Assembly (NCBI RefSeq): GCF_958298935.1
Contig: NC_084941.1
Span: 13,490,001 to 13,554,000, forward strand
Source: Phragmites australis
Lineage: Eukaryota; Streptophyta; Magnoliopsida; Poales; Poaceae
Length of the DNA stretch: 64,000 bases
Reading direction: 5' to 3'
In this document: positions 33,796 to 46,701 of the stretch, one piece after another
Position numbering within the stretch: the first letter of the stretch is position 1
How the letters are laid out: each line of letters begins with the position of its first letter
The notes under the pieces: model-generated
The model's input: only the letters and a program-made list of their open reading frames with translations
What the model was told of the DNA's origin: nothing
Database searches by the model: none
Made by a program: the position numbers and the translations under genes

Positions 33796-33810
33796 GGCTC
33801 TAATACCAAT
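33796..33810 (-). other. Primer-binding site of Sirevirus 1
   Basis: The minus strand reads ATTGGTATTAGAGCC right after the LTR end CCTTTCA; one base differs from the initiator-Met primer consensus. Confidence 0.85.
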
Positions 33811-35236
33811 TGAAAGGATCGAATAACCCAAGAGGGGGATTGAATTGGGCAATAAAAATAGCAACCTTAGCCTAAAAGAAAGGAAATGTTACTACACGAA
33901 CAAGCTAGGAGAGGGAAACCAACCAACCAAGCAAAAACACTAAGAAGATGTGGAATTTGGAAGCTTGCAAGAATGTAAATGCTCAAATTAAATTGTGGAA
34001 TAGTAAAGAGATGAACAAGAGAACACAGATTTTTTTCTCGAGGTATCGAGGAGTTGGCACTCCCCCTAGTCCTCGTTGGAGCATCCACTAAGGATATTGC
34101 TCCACCTTGAGTCACCAAGAATCAAGTGCTCCCTCATGATTGCCACTTCTCTATCTCCGGAGGCGGGCATCAAACCAAGTACATAGCTCTTCCCAGGGCT
34201 CCCACAAGAACTTCAAGGGCTCACCGAGAACACCTTCAATCACCATGACCACCAAGAGTAACAAGCTAATAGTTTCACTTGACCAAGATCAAGCCTAGAC
34301 TACAGCTAGATGCACACTTGCTACTCTCCAAGCACTAATAGAGTCCTTAATCTTCAATTAGGGACTAGGAAATCAACTCAAATGCTCTCTCTTGATTTTT
34401 TATGACACACACAGTGTATGAGCTTTTTTGGGTCGCTACCAAGCCAAATGAAACCAAGTGGAGGGGTATTTATAGACTAGAGATCCAAATTATAGTTGTT
34501 GCCTAACCACACACTTTTTATGTTAACACTGGATGATCCAGTGAGTATCATCTTACTCACACAGGACAATCCAGTGAGTTCAAACTTCAATCCTCCACTG
34601 CACCAATTGTCATTAGCCGTTGTACTATTAATAGTCTGGTATATCCATCCGGTGAACACACACTCAACACCAGACTATCCTGTGAGTGTAACTCAGCCAA
34701 AACTACCCGTTGCCACCCTCTCCGGAAATATTAGTTCGGTGACTCTCATCAAGCCAACACCAGACTATATGATGTGTTGAGCTACTTCTGCCATCAAAGG
34801 CTCCTTTGGAGAAAATGCTCCAGTGTACCATCCGGTGAGTAGTTCCAATTCAACTTATCTTGAGCTCTACCTTCTCCACATCTCAACCATGGGCTTCTAT
34901 GAGGTACCTAGTGCTAGAGTTTCACAAGTATGCATCAAACCAAGTCTAGACTTAACTAGGTCAAGCTACCACTCTTAGCCCCTCTTTATAGTATGGTCAA
35001 AAGACTAAGAAAACAGAACCTTCATCTCCTTTCTGACACTTAGAACCAGAAGATCCTCAAACTTGAGGCACATGTCCTTTGATCGACCATTTAATTGCCT
35101 TAGGGACTAAGAATATCCACTTATAATTGAGAACTAAATTTTTTTATTTCCTTCAAAATAAATTGTTAGTCACAATGATACGATTGTCATTAATCACCGA
35201 AACACTTACCACTTACCTAGGGGCCTAGATACTACA
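33811..35236 (-). mobile_element. 5' LTR of Sirevirus 1
   Basis: Starts TGTAGTATCTAGGCC at 35236 and ends GATCCTTTCA at 33811 on the minus strand, 1426 bp. It aligns with the 3' LTR over its last 600 bases. A TATA box (CTATAAATACC, minus) lies near 34467-34477. The bases 5' of the TATA box (34480-34870) are rich in TCCGGTG-type motifs. Flanks are GTGCT (23489-23493) and GCGTG (35237-35241), which do not match. Confidence 0.88.
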
Positions 35237-35888
35237 GCGTGGCATGGCCGAACAACACAACAACGTGCATAACGATGCCGTGCAGGATGATGCATGTGCG
35301 AGCGGGACAGCACAGCACATGTGGTGACAGCGGCGGAAGGACAACAGGGGTGTGGTGGCTAGGGCCAGGAAGGCACACACGAGCAGCATAGGGAGCATAA
35401 AGGGGAAAACAGGGTGCTCATCGAAGGTGGCTAGAGCTCATGGCGACGGGAAGTGGCACAGGCTTGAAAGGGCGCGAAGAGGAGCTGAGGGTAACACGGT
35501 GCTACTGCTGTGCTTGTGCTTGTGTGCTGCTCGTGTGTATGTTAGTGTGTGCCTGTGACGTTGTGTGCATGGCGTGAGGAGGTTCCTTCTGCAGGTGGAT
35601 GAAGGGAGAGGATAAATTGGTTTTGTTGTCCAGTGAAAAGAGGGGGTGTGAACGCGGTTAGCGAGTGGCGGCAGCGTGATCCATTTTTTCCGCTTAGTGA
35701 GAAACATCAGGAGGCCGATGCTGTGTATGCTTGTGTGTGTGTGTGTGCAGGTGTGATAGCATGCATGGCCGGTAGGTGAGGGTGCTGGGCTAGGAGAGAG
35801 CTAGTGAGGACTTTTAAGAGTGAATGAACAGTAGTCAACAGAGAAAAGATCAGGGAGAGGGAGTGGGAAGATAGATCTGAGAGTAGGG

Positions 35889-35936
<48 letters not shown>

Positions 35937-36602
35937 GATTTGTATGGTAATTCAATTGCATGTAATTGAATTGAATGAATTTGTAAACTGGATTTGTAAG
36001 GATTCAATGAATGACTTGAATTTGAATTGGATCGGGTAATTCAAATTGGATTTGAATTGAATATGTCTCGAATGATTCGAATTGCATTTGAGTAGAAATT
36101 CAACGAAGATCTGATTGAATCAGGATTTAAGATATTTGGGATTAAATTCAATATAGGAGTATTTGAATTTGGATCTAAATTTGGATTTGGCATTAATCCA
36201 AATAAGAGTATTTGAATTTAGGATTTGAAATTGATTCAAAAGAATATTTGAAGTTGAATTGGAAGATGGATTTTCACGGATGGATTTGGATTAGGAAATT
36301 GCTGAAACAAGCTTAAACATATTTGAATTTGAGAGACATTCAACTTCGAATCGCTACACAAAGTACCATAAGAACCATAAAACCAAAAATGCATATGCTC
36401 AATTTATTGCAACGATTAATTTAAAAATTAATTTAGTGATCTTTGGAATACTTAGCCAAATAATATATTTGAATACACACATACAAGTATATATATTCAA
36501 ATATATATTTCCTTGATTTTATATTAGTTAAATAATTAGAAATTTTTTAATTTAGAGTGAATTTTGCTATTTTTCTAAAATGCTAAAACTCAGGGTGTTA
36601 CA
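35237..36602 (-). mobile_element. Gypsy LTR D, outer part
   Basis: On the minus strand it starts TGTAACACCCTGAG at 36602, the same start type as LTR A, runs through an AT-rich stretch of TTTGAATT-like repeats (35940-36360) and a GC-rich part, and meets the Sirevirus at 35236. It truncates the gag of copia X at 36603. Confidence 0.65.
35889..35934. repeat. GA microsatellite
   Basis: About 22 uninterrupted GA repeats. The Ser/Leu ORFs crossing it on the minus strand are an artefact of this repeat. Confidence 0.95.
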
Positions 36603-36607
36603 CCGAA

Positions 36608-37500
36608 GCGCTGCATTTTCTAAGGCATCATCTGAGTACCACCCTAAAGGATGAGTACATGACTGAATTAGAACCTAAGGTCTTGTGGGACTCATTGCAC
36701 TAACGCTTTGAGAAGTTATAATATGTAATTCTACCTAAAGTAAAGCATGACTGCCAGAACCACCACTTTGAAGACTACAAGATCATTGAGGATTATAATG
36801 CAATTCTTAGGATCGTTACAGACAAGAAGCTATGTAAAATACCTCTTGAAGAGAAAGGCCTCATTGAGAAGACCCTCTTCACTTTCCACCTCAAAATGGC
36901 ACATTTAAGCCGCAAGTACAATAATGAAAAATACAAAAACTATATTGACCATGCAATGGGATCAAGGCGCGGATGAGACTACTTTGCTGAATCACATGCC
37001 CCGGCCCACTGGCAGCTTAGATACTCCATAAGCAAATGTTATTTCTTTCAAGAAGAAATATGGCAAGGGGAAGCCCCACAGAAGGAGCAATGCAAAGGCA
37101 AAGGCAAGCAGCCTAAGTACTTTAGAAACAAGGGATAATGTAAATCAAAATTTTAATCCAAATTGAGTGGATATGGCAAATAGGATCATGATTGCTATAT
37201 GTGTGGAATAAAGGGACATTGGTCTCGGATTTGCCACACTCCAAAGCGTACAGTGGACTTATATCAAGAACTCCATGGAAGAAAGATGAAAAGAACAAAC
37301 CCCGCCATGAAGCTCACTATGTTGAAAGCATCAAGAAGCTTGAGCTTGAAGCGGGGAAGTGTTCCAAGGCTGCAGAAATGGAGCAAGAATCTTCCAGGCC
37401 TGATGCTAAGTCTTCTGCAGCAAATAAAGATAAATCTAATGCCATGAGATTGAAAGCTCAGGCGTCAACACTGGAGATACTGAGCTTGATGATCGAAGGA
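36608..37500 (+). pseudogene. Copia X gag
   Basis: In frame from 36608: ALHFLRHHLSTTLKDEYMTE, LEPKVLWDSLH, then FTFHLKMAHLSRKYNNEKY. A zinc knuckle CYMCGIKGHWSRIC (CX2CX4HX4C, about 37193-37234) and the following TVDLYQELHGRK are typical of this copia gag. The N-terminus is missing, cut by LTR D at 36602. In-frame stops lie near 36704, 36725 and 36974. After about 37270 the better frame shifts (HEAHYVESIKKLELEAGK). Confidence 0.8.
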
Positions 37501-38186
37501 AGAAGTGCATGGAGACTCACCATAGTCTTCCAATTTGTATCTCACTATCTAGTTCTATGGTGGATCTTAATAGTAGTAGTTTGCATTAAGTATTTATTTA
37601 TTGCATAAATAATTGTGTATCCATGTCATCTCATAAATAGGAGCTTGGTTATCTTAATATCAATGGCTGAAGACCTTTAATATATCATCAGTTGAAGATG
37701 TATATGTTCTATTTTAAAGCTTGTCTTTGCTATCTCTAAATGAATGCATTGCTTATGGAGGAGGAAATATGTCTTGTAGCCGGTTGTACTAGAAATACAA
37801 TAGTTAGGGATACTAGAAAAGAACAACGAAGATTTAACAACTATCGTCGAAAGCAGTAGACATATTGTTGGCACGAGAAGAGCCACAATAATACTCATTA
37901 ATGGATCAAAATTAGTAATCCAATAAGAATTACTTTATCCTGAATCAACCAGGACGTTTTTAAGCTTCAAAGATATATGTGCAAACAATTTCCATGTAGA
38001 AACAAATGATGATAAGGGTGAAGAACACCTAATCATGACTAAGAGGCACGTTGATGAGAAATCTATTATTGAAAAACTTTCCCTCCATTAGAAATAGCAT
38101 GTAGAACCTCTACTAAATATATATCAAGCCTCTGAAAGATCATGTTGCAATGAAAAGTATATTTAGAAATCTAGAAGCATATAGAA
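37501..38186 (+). pseudogene. Copia X protease region
   Basis: The plus-strand frame gives VAGCTRNTIVRDTRKEQRRF near 37775-37835 and, after a frame change, RTFLSFKDICANNFHVETND, which correspond to the start of pol in this copia family. Several stops are present. The expected protease DSG is not visible. The sequence is cut at 38186, where copia Y begins. Integrase resumes at 49938. Confidence 0.6.
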
Positions 38187-39682
38187 TGGTGGGAAACGGG
38201 TAGGGTACGCTAGTGCAAAATAACATTTTTCTATCATGTTCAACCAGAAAATCATGCGAGTAGGGGATCATAAATTGTTACCACTAGATGCACAGTGTAG
38301 CGGAAGTAGAGTTGGAGTAGACTGATCCAACATCATGTATGTCGATGTAGAGGAAGAAGTCAAACTGAATAGAGTTTTCGTAGACGATTGACCTCGTAGT
38401 CAAGATCAACCTCCGGGTTCATCTTCCTTGTCTGGAGCGTTCTGTCTACCTAGTCGGGAGGGTTCTAACTAGTCGTGATCGCCTTGTTAAGAGCAACATC
38501 AAGCTGATCAGCGCCGCAATAGCAGCAGGGCCGCTACGGTATCCACACATTTTGGGCCGAAACGTCGAACGCTGGTGTGCTATCATCGAACGTACAACTA
38601 GGGTTTTGAGAGGTCTGGTGGAGAGGGCGCGCCTAGGGTTTTGGAGTGGCACAAATGTGCCCCCTCCGCACGCCTCTCTTATATAGATCATATTGTGGGC
38701 TCCTACTTTGGAATCCCATTTGGACTCTAGGCCTTCACGGATCAAAATCCGTATAAACCCTCTTATGGACCAAATCCGTGTGTCATGTTCCAACCCATTA
38801 AGTGTGTGACCCGTTAGATTCATGTATAAATAGCTACAACTCGAAAGCCCTTTCCGAACGGAAATCAACAGCAGTCTCTAGCAGGGCATATTGACTCCGA
38901 GTATACATATGGATCACATTGGCTGAACCTTGATATACAAATGCACCAATCCCTTTGCCTCATAATACAAGTCAAGCTCAAGGCAAGACACGTGCCATTC
39001 CTTGTGATAGCTTGACCATTCACTCGATCTTGTAGCAGATTACTTAAGTCATGATTAACTCTTTAACCACATTGGCATGGCCATGGACTTTTGAATCCAA
39101 CCACATTGAGGGGCCCAGAGATATCTCTCTCATTATATAGGAGGGGCAAATTCTATGTTGATCGCTTACACCCCACGACATGTATCATGGCAAACCCGAA
39201 AGCTACATTTATGATTACCCAATCACAAAATAGCATTTGATAGCCCCTAAGTTTACCATTACATATTCTAGGAATCAATGACGATCTTAGGTCTAAGAAT
39301 CCTGCAATACACCATCTGAGATAACTTCTGATGGCACATCATATAACAATCCCAGTCATATCTCAAGGTGGGTCTATCCAACACCATGTTCTCTAACATG
39401 TGTCCACATTATTGATTTGATATCTCCATATCTATGATCTGTGAAACATGATCATCAGTCAATACATGTGCTAGTCTATGAATCATAATTGTTCCACGGA
39501 TATAAGACTAGAGATCATTTTAAACTAACATCACAATAAAACAAAGAGCTTCACAAGCAAGTCACGTACTTGCTAATCAATTTAAATGATAATTATCTAA
39601 GGGTCCGAATAACATATTATTCAAAAGTACATAAATATAGAGGTGATACAATCATATCTATGATTTCCTCCAGATCATATCA
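38187..39682 (-). mobile_element. 3' LTR of copia Y (Tork-like)
   Basis: On the minus strand it starts TGATATGATCTGG at 39682, after the polypurine tract CAAGTGGGAGATTTTTGG (39683-39700), and ends TTTCCCACCA at 38187, 1496 bp. A TATA box (CTATATAAGAGAGG, minus) is near 38676-38690. The same LTR is at 43800-45437 (inverted) and 46702-47632. Confidence 0.88.
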
Positions 39683-39700
39683 CCAAAAATCTCCCACTTG
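39683..39700 (-). other. Polypurine tract of copia Y
   Basis: The minus strand reads CAAGTGGGAGATTTTTGG just before the LTR start. Confidence 0.75.
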
Positions 39701-39711
39701 CTCTAGATTCA

Positions 39712-41150
39712 ATCATGTAAGTATCTAATACACATAGCTCTCATGTGCGCCCAATGCTTGGGCTGCAGGAGTGGCTTTGTCAACGGATCAGCAATATTCA
39801 AATCCATGTGCACCTTACATATCTTTGTGTCACCCCTATCTATAATCTCTTAGATGAGGTGATAGCGTCGTAGTATGTGCGTGTACTTTTGGTGCAAACT
39901 AGGCTCCTTAGCTTGTGCAATAGCTCCATTTTTATCACAATAGAGATCCATTGGACTTAATGCACTAGAGACTACACCCAACTTACAAATAAATTTTCTA
40001 ATCCAAACAGGCTTATTTGCAGCTTCAAAAGCTATGATGTACTCGGCCTCCATCGTGAAGTCAGCAACTATTTCTTGCTTGGAACTCTTTCAACTCACTG
40101 CTCCTCCATTGAGGCAAAACACAAAACCAGTCTACAGTCTAGAATCATCCTTATCGGTTTGGAAGCTAGCATTGGTGTAACCACTTACAATGAGATCCTC
40201 ATAACCTCCATAGACCATGAACATATCCTTAGTTCTTCTCAAGTTCTTAAGAATATTCTTAACTATTACCCAGTGAGCTTCACCTGGGTTAGATTGGTAT
40301 CTACTCGTAACACTTAGAGCATAGAAGATATTTAGGTGTCTACAAAGCATGGCATACATGATAGATCCAATAGTAGAGGCATATGGGATCGCACTCATCT
40401 TGTCTTGCTCATCAGATGTCACAAGACACTGACTCTTGCTAAGATTAATACCATGTGCCATTAGTAGGAAACCTTTCTTAGAATCATGCATATTGAAGCT
40501 TTTCAATACCTTGTCAATGTATATACTTTGGCTTATCCAATTACCATTTTCAATCTATCTCTATAGATCTTTATGCTCAATATGTACGCTACCTCTCCTA
40601 TATATTTCATTGAGAATATTTTTTGCAATGAAGATTTGACAGCATCAATCATTGGAATATCATCTCCAATCAATAGTATGCCATCTACATATAAGACCAG
40701 AAACACAAGTGCGCTCCCACTAGCCTTTTTGTAAACACAAGGCTCTTCTTCATTCTTGATAAAGCTAAACCCTTTGACCACTTCATCAAAATGAAAATTT
40801 TAACTCAAAGATGCTTGCTTTAGTCCATAGATAGACTTTTAAAGCTTGCATATCTTTGCAACATTTTCTAGATCGACAAAACCATCCGGCTGTTTCATGT
40901 ACACATCCTCACTAAGCTTCCCATTAAGAAAAGTCATTTTGACATCCATTTGCGATATCTCATAGTCATAATATGCGGTAATTTCTAGGATGATCCGGAT
41001 AGACTTTAGCATTGCGATGGGCGAAAACATTTCATCGTAATCAACACCTTGAATTTGCTTGAAACCTTTCACCATCAATCGTGCTTTATAGATGTGAACA
41101 TTTCTATCCATGTCTATCTTTTTCTTAAAACCCATTTACACTCAATAGTT
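39712..41150 (-). pseudogene. Copia Y pol: reverse transcriptase and RNase H
   Basis: Minus-strand pieces in order: KKIDMDRNVHIYKARLMVKG, then QMDVKMTFLNGKLSEDVYM, then FLVLYVDGILLIGDD, then IPYASTIGSIMYAMLCRH, then MEAEYIIAFEAANKPVWI, then DLYCDKNGAIAQAKEPS, and the tail IADPLTKPLLQPKHWAHMRA ending near 39712. The catalytic YVDD box reads YVDG (codons at 40680-40688), so the polymerase is inactive. Stops and frameshifts fall between the pieces at about 40830, 40520 and 40100. The order and motifs place it in the Tork-type copia group. Confidence 0.87.
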
Positions 41151-41479
41151 TTAACACCATAAGGTGGATTAACCAAGTTCCAAACTTGATTATCATGCAT
41201 GGGTTCTATTTCGGATCTCATGGCTTCAAGCCATTTCTTAGAGTCCAGTCCCACCATCGCTTCTGCATAGTCTTGGGCTCATTATGGTGCAACAATAATA
41301 TGTCACGCTTCCTCGAGGTTAGGAACATGAACCTCTTAGGTGTATCACGAACCCTCTCTGACCATCATGGTGCAGGTGCCTTAACAACAGGCTCTGCATC
41401 GTTTTGCACTTCCTATTGAGGTTCAGTAGGAGTTGAAACACTTCCTGATGGTTCCTAAATCTCTTCAAGTTGCACCGTG

Positions 41480-42560
41480 CTACCACTTACTCTCTTTGAG
41501 AGAAACTCTTTTTCAGAAAGACTCCATTTCGGATGACAAACACTTTGCCTTCTTCCAAGTTATAGAAATAATATCCTTTAGTTTCCTTAGAAAACCCCAC
41601 AAAGAAGCATTTATCTGATTTGAGAGTGAGCTTATCGGACGTCAAACATTTTACATAAACCTCACAACCCCATATCTTGAGAAAAGACAACTCGGGATGC
41701 TTCTCAGTCCATATCTCATATGACGTATTCTCTATAGCTTTAGATATAACCCTATTTATTGTGGAAGTAGCAGTTTTTAGAGCATATCCCTAGAAGGATA
41801 ATGGAAGATCAGATTATCTCATCATAGACCGAACCATGTCCAACAAAGTTTGGTTTCTCCATTCGGTACCCCATTCCATTGAGACATACCCAGTGGTGTC
41901 AACTATGGAATAATTCCACATTGCTTTAGATGATTACCAAATTCATGGCTCAAATATTCACCCCCATGATCATATCGTAGAAATTTAATTGTTTTGCAAA
42001 TTTGATTTTGTACTACATTACAAAATTCCTTGAACTTTTCAAAGGATTCCGACTTGTGCCTCATTAAGTAGATGTAACCGTATCTACTAAAGTCATCAGT
42101 AAAAATAATGAAGTATTGAAAACCACCCATGGGTATAGAAATCATCGGTGCACATACATTTGTATGTACAAGGACCAATAAGTCACTCACCCTTTCTCCT
42201 TGACAAGTGAAAGGTGTCTTAGTCATCTTGCCAAGTAAACAAGATTCACATATATCGAATGATTCAAAATCAAATGTATCTAGAAGACCATCTTTATGGA
42301 GCTTCTTCATTCACTTCTCATTTCTATGACCTAAGCGACAATGCCAAATAAAAGTGGGATTCAAATCATTAGGTCGACGCCTCTTTGCATTAATGTTATA
42401 GATAGGAAAATCCTCAAGATCTAGAATATATAATCCATTCAGTAATGGACAAGTACCACATAATATATTATTCAAATAAATCGAACAACACTTGTTCTTT
42501 ATTGTGAAATTATAACCATCTTCTTCCAAACATGAAGAAGAGATAACATTTTTGCCCAAA
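41480..42560 (-). pseudogene. Copia Y pol: integrase
   Basis: On the minus strand: GKNVISSSCLEEDGYNF, then the HHCC zinc domain (HCRLGHRNEK ... CESCLLGK), then the core start LVHTNVCAPM, where the first catalytic Asp is Asn, then RYDHGGEYLSHEFGNHLKQC, which keeps the second Asp. The Glu-containing segment near 41860 is frameshifted. The C-terminal part (SFLKIWGCEVYVKCLTSDKL) is open at 41487-41690. It would have inserted the copia cDNA; now inactive. Confidence 0.85.
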
Positions 42561-42835
42561 GCAGGATTTTAATAACAATTATTTAATTCCAAAACTAATC
42601 CTAAGGGTAGAGACAATGAATAAGTCCTGATGGCCAACGCATCAACTTTTGCACTATTGTAGACATGAGCATCCATCTTGCCTCTTGCACATCTCCTAGT
42701 CCTTTTGAGTCCCTGCAATAATTTGCAAGTATGAATCATCGATCTGGTATCAAATACCCATGAGCCATTAGGACAAGTAGCAAGATTAATTTCTTTAACA
42801 TTTATACCTAAAGCGGGAGTCTCACTTCCCTTCTT

Positions 42836-43653
42836 TTACTTCAATTCTTCCAAATACAGCTTGCAGTTCCTCCACCAATGTCCAACCTTATGGCAGTGGT
42901 GACATGCATCAGCAGTAGCAGGGTCAGCCTTGGACTTTCTAACAGGCTTAGGTTTTGAGCTTGAGATCTCATATGAAGCTTCAGCCTTGGCTTTGCGCTT
43001 TCTCTTCTTACTATCCTTTTGAACCATCATTACATGACTAGAGCTTTTCTTAATACTTTCTTCAGCCATCTTAAGCATCACATGCAATTCAACCATGCTT
43101 TTCTCCATGCTATTCATATAAAAATTCAAAATGAATGGCTCAAAGCTCATAGATAGCTACTAGAGAATCACATCAGTAACCAACTCTAGGGTAAGGAAAA
43201 AAACAAGTTCTTTTAGGCTCTCAATATAACCAATCATCTTGATCACATGAGGACTGGGACTACCTTCTGCCAACCTGCATGCAAATAAGGCCTTGGAAGT
43301 GTTGAACCTCTCAGCCTTAGCTTGGTTTTCAACATGCCACGGAGCCACAATCATATTGTGAGTATCCTTACTCTCATATTGCTTCTGAAGCTCAGAGGTC
43401 ATCATATCAAGCATGAGGCAGCTAACATCAAGTGAATCATTGGTGTGCTTCTCATAAGCCGTCGAATCAGCAGTAGATGCATTATTAGCTAGTTCATTAG
43501 GATAAGGAACCTCTAGAACATATTCTTTTTTCTCTTATTGGAGAATAACTCTCATATTACGATACCAATCAATAAAGTTTGTTCCAGAAAATTTTCTTTT
43601 TCAAGAATTGATCACAAGTTAAAACTGGAATTGATATTAGCAATAGGTGCCAT
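42836..43653 (-). pseudogene. Copia Y gag
   Basis: Starts at ATG 43653 on the minus strand (MAPIANINSSFNL). It includes ALFACRLAEGSPSPHVIKMI and ILNFYMNSMEKSMVELHVML. A Lys-rich stretch leads to the zinc knuckle CHHCHKVGHWWRNC (CX2CX4HX4C) near 42869-42910. Stops occur in the N-terminal third (about 43420-43620) and at 43152-43158. The protease region between 42560 and 42836 is too decayed to show a DSG site. Confidence 0.83.
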
Positions 43654-43799
43654 GATCTATAACAGAAAAAATGCAAAGTTTAGCACTATGTTTATATGAA
43701 TCTTCCATTAAACAATTTAATAAAAGACACTCTTGCTATATGCTTTAAAATCATTTCCCTCTAACAACATACATCGGGTCAAGATCCATGTTTTGAAGC

Positions 43800-45437
43800 T
43801 GATATGCCCTAGAGACAATCATAGAGATGATTGTATCACACGTATGTGTTTATGTTCTTCTGAATAATGTGTTATTCTTTGGATGACTATCATTTACATT
43901 GATTAGCAAGTATGTGACTTATTCGTGGAACTATTTGTTTATATCATGATGTTATTCCGAATTGATCCCTAGTCACATATCATTGGGGGTGATTCATAAG
44001 ATAAGCACATATGTTGATTGATGATCCTGTTTCACAGATCATAGGTATAGAGATACCGAATCAATAATGTGGACATTCATGTTAGAGAACATGATGTTAG
44101 ATAGACCCACTTTGAGATATTGCTGAGATTGTTATTTATGATGTGACATCAGTTGTTATCTCAGATGGTGTATCTGCGGGATCCTTAGACCTGAGATTGT
44201 CATTGATTCCCAGAATGTGTAGTGACATACTTTGGGCTGCAAAAATGCTATTCCATAACTGGGTAGTCATAAAAAGTAGTTTTCAAATGTGTCATGAAAC
44301 ATATCGTGGGGCATGAGCGATCAAGATGGAATTTGCCCCTCCTTGATAATGGGTGAGATATCGCTGGGCCCCTCGAGGTAGTTGGATTGAGAAAGTGCAT
44401 GACTATGCAATATGATTAAAAAGTTTATCATGATGAATCCACTACTTGATCAAGTGAATGGTAGAGCTATCACAAGGATGACACATATCTCACCTTGAGC
44501 TTGACTGGTATCATGAGGCGAAGGGATTGGTGCATGTGTATATTAAGATTCAGCTGATATGATCTTTGTGTATACTCAGGAGTCAACATGTCCTGCTAGG
44601 GTCCCTAATGACTTCAGTTTGGAAATGGTTTTCATGTCGTAGCTGTTTGTACATGAACCTAACGGGTCACACAGTTAATGGGCTAGATCAAAACATGCGA
44701 TTCGATTTGTATATGGGTTTGATTGGATTGTGATCCATGAGGTGTTAGGGTCCTAAATGGCTTCTAACATGGGAGCCCATTAGCGAGCTCTATATAAGGA
44801 GAGGCGTGGGATGGGGCGTGAGGGGGAGAGCCACTCTGAAACCCTAGCCGCAACCCTTCACATGATTTCCTAAAACCCTAGCTGTGCGTGCCGTACTAGC
44901 ACGTCGGGCGTGCGATGCTAGCACGTCGGCGTTCGGCGATTCCGCCAAGTATGTGTGGATACCGTAAAGGTGCTGTTGTTATTGCGGTGTTGATCTCCTT
45001 GGCATATAGATCTTAACGCTGTTGCTTGGCTTGTTGAGGACCTACTCAGTTGGTCGATATACTTGCTCAGCACTGGCTGCGGAGCATGACGCAATCACTT
45101 AAAGCTAGTCAAGGACGCGACAGATCTACTCAGTGGCTAGTCGACGAACTTATCAAGGAGCATGACCACCTGCTCAGTACTGGTCGTGGAGCATGACCAC
45201 CTGCTAAGAGTTGGTTGAGGAGCGTGACCACCTTCGCGGGGCTGGTTGCGGACCTAATCAAGAAGCTATTCGAGGAGTTTGACACACATGATGTTGGATC
45301 GCTCTACTCCAACTCTTCTTCTGCTGCACAGCACGTCAAGTGGTAATAATCTATGATCTCCTACTTGCATGGTTTTTTGGGTGAATACGATAGAATTTTT
45401 TTATTTTAGGCTACCATAACCAACCTGTTCCCCAACA
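43800..45437 (+). mobile_element. Inverted LTR of the copia Y family inside copia Y
   Basis: Reads TGATATGCCCTAG at 43800 to GTTCCCCAACA at 45437 on the plus strand, the opposite orientation to the Y LTRs on both sides. It has its own TATA box, CTATATAAGGAGAGGCG, near 44793-44809. It lies between the Y leader and the gag start. Flanks GAAGC (43795-43799) and TGTTC (45438-45442) do not match, so no target duplication is visible. No primer site follows, so it is best read as a solo LTR or a rearranged piece. Confidence 0.8.
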
Positions 45438-46688
45438 TGTTCAACTAAGTTCTAGTGAGCTTTGCATCACTGCTAGAAACATATTGGCATAAGTAAGCAA
45501 CCGTTTGCTAATCATATCATATATGACTGTTGTTTGTTGGGTGGCATCTTATGCCTCGGTGTCCAACTCCATGCCCTAGAGCCCAAAACCATTTTGATAG
45601 CTTTGTTAAGTAAACCAATAATATGCGTGTGAATGTGCGACATCCATCCTATCTGATTAAGATAATTGATGGCACCCTACTTTGGCAGACCTACCAAACA
45701 ATGATACAGACCTATGTACGTGCAACTATTGGAAGGGCATCAATTATTCTTAATTTTTCTGAGGGAAGCTATTCTACTATGTAAACATATTTATCTCATA
45801 GAAAACATGAATAAAATAGCATGATACGAACTTAGATAAACATCACAGGCAATCGTATTAACTGTGATATAGTATGGCCGCTCTACATAGTGATCTCCAT
45901 CGCCACGCTTCCTATCCTCCAGGTCATCACGCTTCAAAGCTCCATGATCTTTTACTAAGCTACTACACCTAATAGCTAGCAATAAATTACATGAGAAACT
46001 GAAGCATCACAAGTTGACACACAAGCCATTATTATACAATAACATGACAACCATTGGCTATAATGAACCATGACACATAGGTCATAAAAATTACACACAT
46101 GCATCATATACATATAAAGGCCATACTATTCACATTATTCCATGTAAAAACAAGTTAAGCATGGAATCAAATTCTAATAGTATGATGTGATCATGTTATC
46201 CTTAAAAGCCCTATGCATGACAACATGTCAATCCCCTTGAAAGGATATAGATCGCATCTATAAAAACACTATGAAAATTCCATCAGATTGATCATATCAA
46301 GCCGATTTTGAGCCATTCAGAATGCCTCTATTTTCACTAGATCAATCATTTTGATCATTGTGTGAGGTACCCATGAAAGGACAATAACACATAACCTCGA
46401 TCTGCTAGCATCTGACTTATGTCAGTGCATGCTATTAGCCCCAATGGTGATCCCATCTGGTAGGGGCAAGATGCGATGGATCCTAGTTGAAGCACGAGCT
46501 AATCTTACGTAGTGCAGTGTTATCTATTCGTACCTCATACGACCCCATAAACTGATTGATCTTATAAACCCATGCATTACTTGATCCATCAACATGAACT
46601 GATCTCAAAAAACATAAAAAATCCAATCTACTACTACTGCATACCCCAGATATATGTGACTGATCTAGATCAAAAACTATGCAGAATA
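45438..46688 (-). other. Untranslated leader of copia Y
   Basis: Between the primer site and the inverted LTR. AT-rich with many CATG words and no gag-like protein; the 72-codon minus ORF at 46483-46701 is leader sequence. A CACTGCTAGAAAC motif at 45468-45480 resembles a CACTA terminus, but no partner was found. Confidence 0.55.
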
Positions 46689-46700
46689 GCACTGATACCA
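46689..46700 (-). other. Primer-binding site of copia Y
   Basis: The minus strand reads TGGTATCAGTGC, one base after the LTR end TTTCCCAACA; one mismatch to the initiator-Met consensus TGGTATCAGAGC. Confidence 0.85.
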
Positions 46701-46701
46701 C

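Noticed and set aside
35707..36007. Ser/Leu-repeat ORFs on the minus strand
   Set aside because: Products of the GA microsatellite at 35889-35934.
45468..45480. CACTGCTAGAAAC as a CACTA terminus paired with 49935
   Set aside because: The 3-bp flanks differ (CAT against ATG), subterminal repeats are absent here, and the interval would include parts of two other elements.
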